Shown: positions 6,043 to 16,696 of the stretch, piece after piece
Numbering within the stretch: the stretch's first letter is position 1
How the letters are laid out: each line of letters opens with the position of its first letter
NCBI GenBank assembly: GCA_048595745.1
Contig: CP184361.1
Length of the DNA stretch: 64,000 nt
Source of the DNA: Aquipseudomonas alcaligenes_A
GTDB lineage: Bacteria; Pseudomonadota; Gammaproteobacteria; Pseudomonadales; Pseudomonadaceae
Direction: 5' to 3' (one strand)
Translations under genes and position numbers: made by a program
Notes under the pieces: model-generated
What the model was told of the DNA's origin: nothing
Seen by the model: the letters and a program-made list of their open reading frames with translations, nothing else
Database searches by the model: none

Positions 6043-6131
6043 GTCTAACGATTAAGCTAACGGGCGGCCAAAAGCGCAGCTTTTGGACGTCCAGCGAGCG
6101 GAGTGAGCGAAAGTTGAGCGTATTGTTAGCT
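6043..6131 (-). repeat. attC of cassette 2
   Basis: The site has cores GTCTAAC and GTTAGCT. Arms GCTAAC/GTTGAGC have an extrahelical G, and the terminal stem is CCAAAAGC GCA GCTTTTGG. Confidence 0.93.
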
Positions 6132-6425
6132 TTGAGGCTCGCTGTCATTGACGCCTGAAAATACCGCAGTTATTTCTCTTACACCGGGGTACTTTGAGCT
6201 GAGGTATTTGTATACGGGAAAGCCAAGGGCAGCGTATAGGCACAACCCCAGCAGGCCACATATAGGGCTAGTGAGGAGGGTGACTAGTGCCTCGATAAGA
6301 TTTCCGTGTATCAGCGCCCAGGTTGCCGAGATGGCACCGATAGTGAAGCCGCCGGTAAGGCCGACCAGCCCTGCAAGATAGACCCAAGTTCCTAGGCTGA
6401 GCTGTGCTTCGATTTTCTGGCTCAT
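6126..6425 (-). CDS. Cassette 2 protein, small membrane protein
   Basis: The product is 99 residues with the strongest ribosome-binding site in the array (AAGGAGG five bases before ATG). Two membrane segments lie at about 13-38 (TWVYLAGLVGLTGGFTIGAI) and 44-72 (IEALVTLLTSPICGLLGLCL), followed by a soluble tail. Glycine-rich segments suggest close helix packing. No family recognised. Its own strong translation signal and second position from attI make it one of the better-expressed cassette genes, by inference. Confidence 0.8.
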   Translation of the reverse strand: MSQKIEAQLSLGTWVYLAGLVGLTGGFTIGAISATWALIHGNLIEALVTLLTSPICGLLGLCLYAALGFPVYKYLSSKYPGVREITAVFSGVNDSEPQS

Positions 6426-6439
6426 AAGTTCCTCCTTGA

Positions 6440-6529
6440 AGCTAACGGACAGGTTAAGGGGCGACCGCGAGCGCAGCTTGCGGGCGTCCCGAGTGAGCGA
6501 AGCGAACGACTTTGAACCGTTTGTTAGGC
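6440..6529 (-). repeat. attC of cassette 1 (atypical inner arm)
   Basis: The site has cores GCTAAC and GTTAGGC and terminal stem CGCGAGC GCA GCTTGCG. The left arm reads ACGGACAGGTTAAGG in place of ACGTTTGGTTAAGG, so only AGGTTAAG pairs well with CTTTGAACC. It looks like a hybrid of two attC subfamilies or a partly decayed site. Confidence 0.88.
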
Positions 6530-6853
6530 ATCGCTCGGTTCCATGGTGGATTGCTTGATTTCAAGATTCTTCTTTTGTTTCTCTGCTCGTTTCTGGCTTC
6601 TATGGACAGTGCACTTGATGGTTTTGCCAGAATTTCTTTTAGAATTTGCTCTTTCACTGTCTTTGAATATGTTGGGGTTGTTGCCATATTTGATGAAGAT
6701 GGCGTCAAATTTTGCTTGCAGAGATTTGTATTGTTCTGAGCTGCGGATGCATTGCTCTTGCTCTGGCGAGCACGGGCGTGGAAATAGGGCTTTCTGGGCT
6801 TTTGAGATTTTCCGCATTTCCCATAGATCCTGATCTCGTTCGGATGTGCTCAT
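6524..6853 (-). CDS. Cassette 1 protein, basic hypothetical protein
   Basis: The product is 109 residues and is the first gene after attI, so it is probably the most recent insertion and the best transcribed. The ATG is eight bases from the core GTTAGGC, whose AGG could act as a weak ribosome-binding site. The protein is hydrophilic. An N-terminal helix (RDQDLWEMRKISKAQKALF) leads to a cysteine pair CSPEQEQC near residues 28-35. The C-terminal half is rich in Lys/Arg (SKRNSGKTIKCTVHRSQKRA, then EKQKKN), consistent with nucleic-acid binding. There is no membrane segment and no recognised family. Confidence 0.75.
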   Translation of the reverse strand: MSTSERDQDLWEMRKISKAQKALFPRPCSPEQEQCIRSSEQYKSLQAKFDAIFIKYGNNPNIFKDSERANSKRNSGKTIKCTVHRSQKRAEKQKKNLEIKQSTMEPSDA

Positions 6854-6860
6854 TTGGATT

Positions 6861-6960
6861 GCCTAACTATAAGTAGACGACACAAATGGCGTAATTTTTT
6901 CCGCCACTTGTGTCGCATAACGTTCCTTGTCGTCCAGCAAGTCCTTGTCTAGCCTGCAGA
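6861..6960 (-). other. attI recombination site, primary cassette insertion site
   Basis: The core GCCTAAC at 6861-6867 (GTTAGGC in cassette orientation) is the junction between cassette 1 and the integrase side. No attC palindrome follows to its right, which marks it as attI. A second core-like GCATAAC lies at 6915-6921, and the direct repeat CCTTGTC occurs at about 6925 and 6943. Such features could be the accessory integrase-binding sites of attI. The right boundary is approximate. In cassette orientation, TATAGT at 6865-6870 resembles a promoter -10 element and overlaps the recombination point, but no good -35 is present. Confidence 0.75.
6878..6915. repeat. Inverted repeat inside attI, upstream of intI
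   Basis: Two 14-base arms, CGACACAAATGGCG (6878-6891) and CGCCACTTGTGTCG (6902-6915), are complementary except for one G-U-compatible position and surround the loop TAATTTTTTC. The structure lies between cassette 1 and intI. It could be a transcription terminator or attenuator, an operator for intI, or a structured part of attI. The longer potential intI start (GTG at 6910) lies within the right arm, which argues against that start. Confidence 0.8.
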
Positions 6961-7002
6961 TGGCATCAGGAGATGCGACATGAATCAGGGAGCAATTGCG
7001 AC

Positions 7003-7967
<965 letters not shown>

Positions 7968-7968
<1 letters not shown>

Positions 7969-7996
7969 AAAAGCCCCGCATTGGCGGGGCTTTTTC
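7968..7996. terminator. Bidirectional terminator between intI and rimO
   Basis: A near-perfect hairpin AAAAAGCCCCGC-ATT-GGCGGGGCTTTTT lies in the 42 bp between convergent genes. Flanking A and T runs let it serve both directions. Confidence 0.93.
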
Positions 7997-8010
7997 TCAG
8001 CGCTGTACGA

Positions 8011-9333
8011 TCAGACCAGTTCGGCCCAGAGGTCGTATTCGTCGGCATCCACGACGCGTACGCGCACCTTGTCGCCCGGTTGCACGCTGGTGGAGTCGAT
8101 GAACACGCTGCCGTCGATTTCCGGTGCATCGGCCCAGGAGCGGGCGACGGCGCCTTCGTGGTCGACTTCGTCGATCAGCACTTCGATCTCGGTGCCGATC
8201 TTGCGCTGCAGGCGGGCGGCGCTGATGGCCTGCTGATGGGCCATGAAGCGGTCCCAGCGATCCTGCTTGACGTCATCCGGTACCGGCTCCAGGCCCAGGT
8301 CGTTGGCCGGGGCGCCTTCCACCGGGCTGTACTGGAAGCAGCCGACGCGGTCGAGCTGGGCTTCGGTCAGCCAGTCCAGCAGGTACTGGAAGTCTTCTTC
8401 GGTTTCGCCGGGGAAGCCGACGATGAAGGTGGAGCGGATGGTCAGCTCCGGGCACATCTCGCGCCAGGCCTTGATGCGCGCCAGGGTCTTGTCTTCGAAG
8501 GCGGGGCGCTTCATGGCCTTGAGCACTTTCGGGCTGGCGTGCTGGAAGGGGATGTCCAGGTAAGGCAGCAGCTTGCCGGCGGCCATCAGCGGGATCACGT
8601 CGTCGACGTTGGGGTAGGGGTAGACGTAGTGCAGGCGTACCCACACGCCCATGCTGGAGAGTGCTTCGCACAGCTCCTTCATGCGCGTCTTGACCGGCTG
8701 GCCTTCCCAGAAGTCGGTCTTGTACTTGAGGTCGACGCCGTAAGCGCTGGTGTCCTGGCTGATTACCAGCAGCTCTTTGACGCCGGCCTTGACCAGGCGC
8801 TGGGCCTCGCTCAGCACGTCGCCGACTGGACGGCTGACCAGCTTGCCGCGCATGGACGGGATGATGCAGAAGGCGCAGCTGTGGTTGCAGCCTTCGGAAA
8901 TCTTCAGGTAGGCGTAGTGGCGCGGGGTCAGCTTGATGCCCTGCGGCGGCACCAGGTCGACGTAGGGGTTGTGGTCGGCCTTGGGCGGGATCACCTCGTG
9001 GACGGCGTTGACCACCTGCTCGTACTGCTGCGGGCCGGTGACGGCCAGCACGCTTGGGTGCACATCGCGGATGGCGTTCTCGGACACGCCCATGCAGCCG
9101 GTGACGATCACCTTGCCGTTCTCGGCGATGGCTTCGCCGATGGTGTCCAGCGATTCGGCCTTGGCACTGTCGATGAAGCCGCAGGTGTTGACCACCACGA
9201 CGTCGGCATCCTGGTAGGTCGGGACGATCTCGTACCCTTCCATGCGCAGCTGAGTGAGGATGCGTTCGGAATCGACGGTGGCCTTTGGGCAACCCAGGCT
9301 GACGAAGCCGACTTTCGGTGTGGCGGTGGACAT
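8011..9333 (-). CDS. rimO: Ribosomal protein S12 methylthiotransferase RimO
   Basis: Radical-SAM enzyme that methylthiolates the conserved aspartate of ribosomal protein S12. The product is 440 residues, full length. The N-terminal methylthiotransferase domain has three conserved cysteines (SLGCPKATVDSE ~14, VNTCGFIDSA ~50, VTGCMG ~84). The radical-SAM motif CNHSCAFCIIP lies at ~149-159, and the C-terminal TRAM domain occupies ~375-440 (IGTEIEVLIDEVD, PGDKVRVRV). It ends at the terminator shared with intI. It is the chromosomal gene that bounds the integron; its coding sequence is not disturbed. Confidence 0.97.
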   Translation of the reverse strand: MSTATPKVGFVSLGCPKATVDSERILTQLRMEGYEIVPTYQDADVVVVNTCGFIDSAKAESLDTIGEAIAENGKVIVTGCMGVSENAIRDVHPSVLAVTGPQQYEQVVNAVHEVIPPKADHNPYVDLVPPQGIKLTPRHYAYLKISEGCNHSCAFCIIPSMRGKLVSRPVGDVLSEAQRLVKAGVKELLVISQDTSAYGVDLKYKTDFWEGQPVKTRMKELCEALSSMGVWVRLHYVYPYPNVDDVIPLMAAGKLLPYLDIPFQHASPKVLKAMKRPAFEDKTLARIKAWREMCPELTIRSTFIVGFPGETEEDFQYLLDWLTEAQLDRVGCFQYSPVEGAPANDLGLEPVPDDVKQDRWDRFMAHQQAISAARLQRKIGTEIEVLIDEVDHEGAVARSWADAPEIDGSVFIDSTSVQPGDKVRVRVVDADEYDLWAELV

Positions 9334-9476
9334 CGGTGGCTAACCTCGAGCGGGCGCTCGTAGGCGCCTCTGATCAAAAAGTGCGCAATTCTAGCGGCAG
9401 GTCGCCGGCTTGACCAGCCTGCTCGGATAACTGATCGGCGTGGCGTGCGATTTGCCGGCCGTAGTCCAGGGCCATG

Positions 9477-9505
9477 AAAAACGGCGCCGATGGGCGCCGT
9501 TCTTT
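9477..9505 (-). terminator. Terminator downstream of cytochrome b561 gene
   Basis: Hairpin ACGGCGCC-GATG-GGCGCCGT lies ten bases beyond the cytochrome b561 stop. On the minus strand it is followed by TTTTTC. Confidence 0.8.
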
Positions 9506-9514
9506 GCAGAGATG

Positions 9515-10063
9515 TCAGTCGCGTCCCGGTAGCATCCGGGTCAGGGTGTTGTCGCGGCTTATATAGTGGTGGAACAGCCCGGCGACGGCATGCAGGCCGA
9601 TCAGCCAGTAGCCGGCTTCGGCCAGGCGCACGTGCCAGTGCTCCAGTTGCTCGCCGAAGTCATGGTCGGGCGCGACCAGTGCTGGCAGCTCCAGGCCGAA
9701 GAAGGGAATGGGTTTGCCAAAGGCGCTGAGGATCAGCCAGCCGAGCAGCGGGGTGCCGATCATCAGGGCGTACAGCGCCAGGTGCATGAGCTTGGCGGGG
9801 ATGGCCTGCCAGGCGGGAATGGCCGGCACGATTTTCGGGGTGGGTGCGATCAGGCGCGCGATCAGGCGTACCCAGACCAGGGCGAAGATGCTCAGGCCCA
9901 GCATGAAATGGGTCTGCTTCATCAATTCGCGCTCGTCAGTCCCCTTCGGGAACAGGCCGCGAAACTCCATGGTGCAGTAGACCACGGCAATCAATACCAG
10001 CATCAGCCAGTGCAGCCCGATGGACAGGCTGCCATAGCGGTGTTCGGTGTTTTTCCAGCTCAT
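9515..10063 (-). CDS. cybB: Cytochrome b561 family protein
   Basis: Inner-membrane di-haem b-type cytochrome thought to pass electrons between quinols and the periplasm. The product is 182 residues with four membrane segments: about 12-32 (SLSIGLHWLMLVLIAVVYCT), 52-72, 90-112 and 145-168. Histidines at about 15, 51, 155 and 168 (GLHWLM, QTHFMLG, IGLHAVAGLFHHY) are positioned as haem ligands. ATG at 10063 has GAGGAAG upstream; an adjacent GTG one codon earlier is less likely. It is a single gene between rimO and the tRNA pair. Confidence 0.92.
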   Translation of the reverse strand: MSWKNTEHRYGSLSIGLHWLMLVLIAVVYCTMEFRGLFPKGTDERELMKQTHFMLGLSIFALVWVRLIARLIAPTPKIVPAIPAWQAIPAKLMHLALYALMIGTPLLGWLILSAFGKPIPFFGLELPALVAPDHDFGEQLEHWHVRLAEAGYWLIGLHAVAGLFHHYISRDNTLTRMLPGRD

Positions 10064-10266
10064 CACGCTTCCTCTCGTTCCGCATCTTCCGGCGGGCTTG
10101 AGTGCAGCTTAGTGGTTCTGGCTTAAGACAGTCTGAAGCGAGATCAATGTTTGCTCACTTCGGTGTGCGTTGAGGAATGCACGGACTCGATTGCCGTGTG
10201 GCCGGGAGGAGGGCGCGCTGGTAGGGCCTGGGGTTGCCATCTGCCAGATTGGTTCGCCCAAAACGC

Positions 10267-10294
10267 AAAAGGCCACTCGATTGAGTGGCCTTTT
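10267..10294 (-). terminator. Terminator of downstream tRNA-fMet
   Basis: Hairpin AAAAGGCCACTC-GATT-GAGTGGCCTTTT lies just 3' of the tRNA in transcription direction. The same hairpin follows the other copy at 10456. Confidence 0.9.
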
Positions 10295-10302
10295 GCGGAA
10301 TC

Positions 10303-10379
<77 letters not shown>

Positions 10380-10455
10380 CCGGCCATTCTACTCAGAGAT
10401 TGGTGTGTGTCAATCGATTTCTGTTTTTTAATCAATTACATAAATCGTAGGCAAG

Positions 10456-10486
10456 AAAAAAGGCCACTCGATTGAGTGGCCTTCTT
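10456..10486 (-). terminator. Terminator between the two tRNA-fMet genes
   Basis: Hairpin AGGCCACTC-GATT-GAGTGGCCT is followed on the minus strand by TTTTTTC. The stem is identical to that at 10267. Confidence 0.85.
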
Positions 10487-10493
10487 CTGAATC

Positions 10494-10570
<77 letters not shown>

Positions 10571-10697
10571 GCCGCCATTCTAGCGGCGAACGCGTTGCTG
10601 TCAACCATTGATTGAGAAAAAGCTGTTTTTTCTCAGATGCTTAGCGCGAGGCGGGTGGTAGACTTCGGCTTCCAGAGCAGGCCGGACGGGGCTTGGC

Positions 10698-11753
10698 GTG
10701 CGCAAGATCATCCACATCGACTGCGACTGTTTCTACGCCGCCATCGAGATGCGTGACGATCCGCGCCTGGCCGGCAAACCGCTGGCGGTGGGCGGGGCTG
10801 CCGACCGGCGCGGGGTGGTCGCCACCTGCAACTATGAGGCGCGGGCCTGGGGTGTGCGCTCGGCCATGCCCATGGGCCAGGCGCTGAAGCTGTGCCCGGA
10901 CCTGCAGGTGGTGCGCCCGCGCATGGATGCCTACAAGGCAGTGTCGCGGGAAATCCACGCGATCTTCCGCGATTACACTGAGATCATCGAGCCGCTGTCG
11001 CTGGACGAAGCCTACCTGGACGTGTCCGCCAGCTCGCATTTCGACGGCAGCGCCACGCGCATCGCCCAGGACATTCGCCGGCGGGTGTCGCAGGAGTTGC
11101 ACATCACCGTGTCCGCCGGGGTGGCGCCGAACAAGTTCCTGGCCAAGATCGCCAGTGACTGGCGCAAACCCAATGGCCTGTTCGTGATCACCCCCGATCA
11201 GGTCGAGGACTTCGTCGCCGCACTGCCGGTGAACAAACTGCACGGAGTGGGCAAGGTCACGGCGGACAAGCTGGGGCGCCTGGGCATCGACACCTGCCTG
11301 GACCTGCGCGACTGGAGCAAGCTGGCCCTGGTGCGCGAGTTCGGCAGTTTTGGCGAACGCCTGTGGCACCTGGCGCGGGGCGTCGATGAGCGTGCGGTGC
11401 AGGTGGACAGTCGGCGCCAGTCGGTGAGCGTGGAGAACACCTTCGACAAGGATCTACCGGACCTGGCCAGCTGCCTGGAGCAACTCCCCGAGCTGCTGCG
11501 CCAGCTCGATTCACGCATGGCGCGGCTGGATGCGAGCTATCGGCCGGACAAGCCGTTCGTCAAGATCAAGTTCCACGACTTCAGCCAGACCACCCTGGAA
11601 CAGGCCGGTGCGCGCCGTGACCTGGACAGCTACAAGCTGCTGATGAGCGCCGCTTTCGCGCGCGGCAACAAGCCAGTGCGCCTGCTCGGCGTGGGCGTAC
11701 GGCTGCTGGATTTGCGTGGGCGGCATGAGCAGCTGGAGCTATTCGAGGGGTAG
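10698..11753 (+). CDS. dinB: DNA polymerase IV (Y family)
   Basis: Translesion polymerase able to extend mismatched or damaged ends. The product is 351 residues starting at GTG. Catalytic carboxylates are seen in HIDCDCFYAAIEM (Asp ~8) and PLSLDEAYLDVS (Asp-Glu ~103-104). The steric-gate and palm region includes VATCNYEARAWGVRSAM (~50-66). Thumb helix-hairpin-helix LHGVGKVTADKLGRLGI (~180) and a little-finger domain follow. The C-terminus ...HEQLELFEG has a beta-clamp-binding motif (QLELF). A hairpin TGAGAAAAA...TTTTTCTCA lies at 10613-10635 upstream. I see no standard LexA box, although this gene is SOS-controlled in related species. Confidence 0.96.
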   Translation: MRKIIHIDCDCFYAAIEMRDDPRLAGKPLAVGGAADRRGVVATCNYEARAWGVRSAMPMGQALKLCPDLQVVRPRMDAYKAVSREIHAIFRDYTEIIEPLSLDEAYLDVSASSHFDGSATRIAQDIRRRVSQELHITVSAGVAPNKFLAKIASDWRKPNGLFVITPDQVEDFVAALPVNKLHGVGKVTADKLGRLGIDTCLDLRDWSKLALVREFGSFGERLWHLARGVDERAVQVDSRRQSVSVENTFDKDLPDLASCLEQLPELLRQLDSRMARLDASYRPDKPFVKIKFHDFSQTTLEQAGARRDLDSYKLLMSAAFARGNKPVRLLGVGVRLLDLRGRHEQLELFEG

Positions 11754-11790
11754 GGCATAAACGGTTTGGGTCTTATCCCGGGCTGTGGCT

Positions 11791-11877
11791 CCCCTCTCCC
11801 ACTTGTGGGAGAGGGGCCGGGGGAGAGGGTATATGGCCGGCCCTCTCCCTGGCCCTCTCCCGTAAACGGGAGAGGGG
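11791..11877. repeat. CCCTCTCCC palindromic intergenic repeat
   Basis: Two hairpins, CCCCTCTCCC-ACTTGT-GGGAGAGGGG (11791-11816) and CCCTCTCCC-GTAAAC-GGGAGAGGG (11853-11876), lie between dinB and the META gene. A related structure is at 28911. Such repeats are scattered between genes in many proteobacteria. It may also terminate the dinB transcript. Confidence 0.85.
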
Positions 11878-11958
11878 ATAATGCGGTGGGGCGGAGACTC
11901 CTAATGTTGGCAGGAGGCTTTCGCTTCCCTATCCCATCCATAGGAGTGGGCGGGGGGG

Positions 11959-12363
11959 TTAGCCTTCTTCCGGCCACAGCCGGATCGGCTTGCCCTCTGC
12001 CGGCCACAGGCGCAGCTGGCCAATGCCGGACACGTCCCAGCGTTGCACCTGGCCGAGGGCTTCGAGGAAGCGCTGTTCCTGCTCCATCAGTGCGGGCGCG
12101 CACAGCTTGCGGGTGGCGCCGGGCTGCTCGAAGCGCAGCGCGTCGCCATCGCGACGGTAGCTGGCGAACCAGTGGTTGCAGCCGGCGCTGCCATAGGCGC
12201 GGCCGTCCTCGCCGAGGGTGATGGTGAGGTGGCTGCGGTCGATCAGCGGGCGCTCGCCGATCCATTCCACGCGGTAGGTCTTGTCGTTTTCCAGCTGGAC
12301 CGGGTCGCTGGCGCAGCCGCTGAGGGTGGCGGCGAACAGGGCGGGAACCAGGGCATGCTTCAT
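11959..12363 (-). CDS. META-domain lipoprotein
   Basis: The product is 134 residues. A lipoprotein signal ends in LSGC (Cys17), so it is probably anchored in the outer membrane or periplasm. The META (HslJ-like) domain follows: a GEDGRAYGSAGCNHWFASYR motif at ~51-70, a paired cysteine at 88 (TRKLCAP), and MEQEQRFLEAL at ~93-103. The family is linked in E. coli to heat-shock and novobiocin tolerance, but its molecular role is not settled. The ATG overlaps the stop of the upstream gene by four bases, so the two are co-transcribed. Confidence 0.9.
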   Translation of the reverse strand: MKHALVPALFAATLSGCASDPVQLENDKTYRVEWIGERPLIDRSHLTITLGEDGRAYGSAGCNHWFASYRRDGDALRFEQPGATRKLCAPALMEQEQRFLEALGQVQRWDVSGIGQLRLWPAEGKPIRLWPEEG

Positions 12364-12797
12364 GTGCTTTGTTCCTTGCAGGCAGGGCAGAAGTGCTTGC
12401 CGCCGCGGCTGGCCCAGCCCAGTTCGGCCAGGCGTGCCTCGGCTGCCGGTGCCTGGGCCTTGGTGCCGAGGCTGGCGTCGACGGCGAATTCCAGGTCGAT
12501 GCGCTTGCCGCAGGCATCGCAATCGACCTGCCAAGTATGGATCGCCAGTTCGCGGAATGCCGGGCCGTTGGCCACCGCCATCCACTGGCCGGGCGGGTTG
12601 ATCAGATGGCGGACTTTTTCCACGGCCAGGCTCATGGACAGCTCGCGGCTGCCCTTGAGGGTCACCAGCAGGGTGTCGCCGGCCTGCACGGCGCCGCCGT
12701 TGCCGGTCACCTGGTAGCGGCCCGGCGCCAGGGCGCGGCATTCGGTCAGGGTGTGTTGCGGGTTGAGCAGGGTGTAGCGGAAATCGTGGGTGGTCAT
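12360..12797 (-). CDS. Hypothetical protein with two CxxC motifs
   Basis: The product is 145 residues, no signal peptide. Two CxxC pairs (CDACGKRIDLEF ~92-103 and CPACKEQ ~137-143) could bind zinc as a split ribbon. The N-terminal part (LAPGRYQVTGNGGAVQAGDT, LLVTLKGSRELSMSLAVEKV) is beta-rich and resembles a small barrel. I recognise it as a conserved Pseudomonas protein of unknown function. It overlaps the META lipoprotein gene downstream (ATGA). Confidence 0.85.
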   Translation of the reverse strand: MTTHDFRYTLLNPQHTLTECRALAPGRYQVTGNGGAVQAGDTLLVTLKGSRELSMSLAVEKVRHLINPPGQWMAVANGPAFRELAIHTWQVDCDACGKRIDLEFAVDASLGTKAQAPAAEARLAELGWASRGGKHFCPACKEQST

Positions 12798-12825
12798 GCA
12801 GCCTCCTGAGCTGGGCGGGATGCTA

Positions 12826-13821
12826 TCACGCGGCAGATGTCACCCGGTTGACCGGCGTGCCGGCGGCCCAGGCGGCGATGTTGTCGAGGGTGGTGCCGGC
12901 GATGGCGGCCAGCGCCTCGTGCGTCAGGAAGGCCTGGTGGGCGGTGACGATGACATTGGGGAAGGTCAGCAGGCGCGCCAGCACATCGTCCTGCAACGGC
13001 AGGTCGGAGCGGTCCTCGAAGAACAGCTCGGCTTCTTCTTCGTAGACGTCGATACCGAGGTAGCCGAGCTGGCCGCTTTTCAGCGCGCCGATCAGCGCCG
13101 GCGTATCGACCAGCGCGCCGCGGCCGGTGTTGATCAGCATGGCGCCGCGCTTCATCTGCGCCAGGCGGGCGTTGTCGATCAGGTGACGGCTGCCCTCATT
13201 CAAGGGGCAGTGCAGGCTGATGATGTCGCTCTCCGCGATCAGGTGGTTGAGGGTGACCTGGTGGCCGCCGAAACTCGCCAGCTCAGGCACCGGATAGGGA
13301 TCGTAGACCAGCACCCGGCAGCCGAAGCCGGCCATGATGCCGGCAAAGGCCTGGCCGATCTTGCCGGCGCCGACCACGCCGACCGTCTTGCCGTGGAGGT
13401 CGAAGCCGGTCAGCCCGTGCAGCGAGAAGTCGCCCTCGCGGGTGCGGTTGAAGGCGCGGTGGATGCGCCGGTTGAGCGCCAGGATCAGCGCCACCGCGTG
13501 CTCGGCCACCGCGTGCGGCGAATAGGCCGGCACCCGCACCACGCTCAGCCCCAGGCGTTCGGCGGCCTTGAGGTCGACGTGGTTGTAGCCGGCCGAGCGC
13601 AGGGCGATCAGCCGCGTGCCGCCGGCGGCCAGGCGCTCCAGTACCGGCGCGGACAGGTTGTCGTTGATAAAGGCGCAGACCACCTCGCAGCCTTCCGCCA
13701 GGGCCGTGGTGTCCGCGGTCAGCAGGCAGTCCTGGAACTGCAGCTGCCAGTCGCCCGGCAGCGCCAGAGCCTGGAAGCTGGCGCGGTCGTAGGGTTTGCT
13801 GCTGAACAGGATGATATTCAT
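12826..13821 (-). CDS. ldhA: D-2-hydroxyacid (D-lactate) dehydrogenase
   Basis: Reduces pyruvate to D-lactate with NADH, allowing survival under oxygen limitation. The product is 331 residues. The NAD-binding motif GVVGAGKIGQAFAGIM lies at ~148-163. The catalytic set is Arg in INTGRGALVDT (~234), Glu in YEEEAELFFEDRS (~262) and His in VTAHQAFLT (~295). The signature SAGYNHVDLKAAERLGL is near 75. It lies ten bases downstream of gacS on the same strand, an arrangement conserved in Pseudomonas. Confidence 0.95.
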   Translation of the reverse strand: MNIILFSSKPYDRASFQALALPGDWQLQFQDCLLTADTTALAEGCEVVCAFINDNLSAPVLERLAAGGTRLIALRSAGYNHVDLKAAERLGLSVVRVPAYSPHAVAEHAVALILALNRRIHRAFNRTREGDFSLHGLTGFDLHGKTVGVVGAGKIGQAFAGIMAGFGCRVLVYDPYPVPELASFGGHQVTLNHLIAESDIISLHCPLNEGSRHLIDNARLAQMKRGAMLINTGRGALVDTPALIGALKSGQLGYLGIDVYEEEAELFFEDRSDLPLQDDVLARLLTFPNVIVTAHQAFLTHEALAAIAGTTLDNIAAWAAGTPVNRVTSAA

Positions 13822-13830
13822 CGGAACTCC

Positions 13831-16593
<2,763 letters not shown>

Positions 16594-16677
16594 CCAGGTG
16601 GTAGCCGCAGTTTAGCGATTCGTTCGATGGGAATCTGCTGGCTCTTTTGGCAGAATAATCAGGATCTATTCTCATCG

Positions 16678-16696
16678 GACACTGATTATCATGAAT
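16678..16696 (+). promoter_or_regulatory. Putative Fur box overlapping the pirR start
   Basis: The 19 bases from 16678, read on the minus strand, match the consensus GATAATGATAATCATTATC at 14 of 19 positions, including an unbroken GATAATCA core. The site spans the pirR ATG (16691), so bound Fur would block transcription near its start. Confidence 0.5.

Noticed and set aside
408..6529. CRISPR array
   Set aside because: The regular repeats are 74-90 bp palindromes between genes of variable length with core sites, so they are attC sites, not CRISPR repeats.
6910..7002. Longer intI start at GTG 6910
   Set aside because: It lies within the attI inverted repeat and adds 31 residues unlike integron integrases. 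ATG 7003 has a ribosome-binding site and gives the usual length.
6868..7002. LexA box controlling intI
   Set aside because: No CTG-N10-CAG sequence is present between attI and the intI start.
7981..9363. 460-codon + strand frame opposite rimO
   Set aside because: It is the antisense shadow of rimO in GC-rich DNA, with composition (Val/Ala/Asp/His/Gly) typical of such shadows.
10625..10637. LexA box upstream of dinB (CTGTTTTTTCTCAG)
   Set aside because: The spacing is CTG-N8-CAG, two bases short. The sequence is part of a TGAGAAAAA/TTTTTCTCA hairpin.
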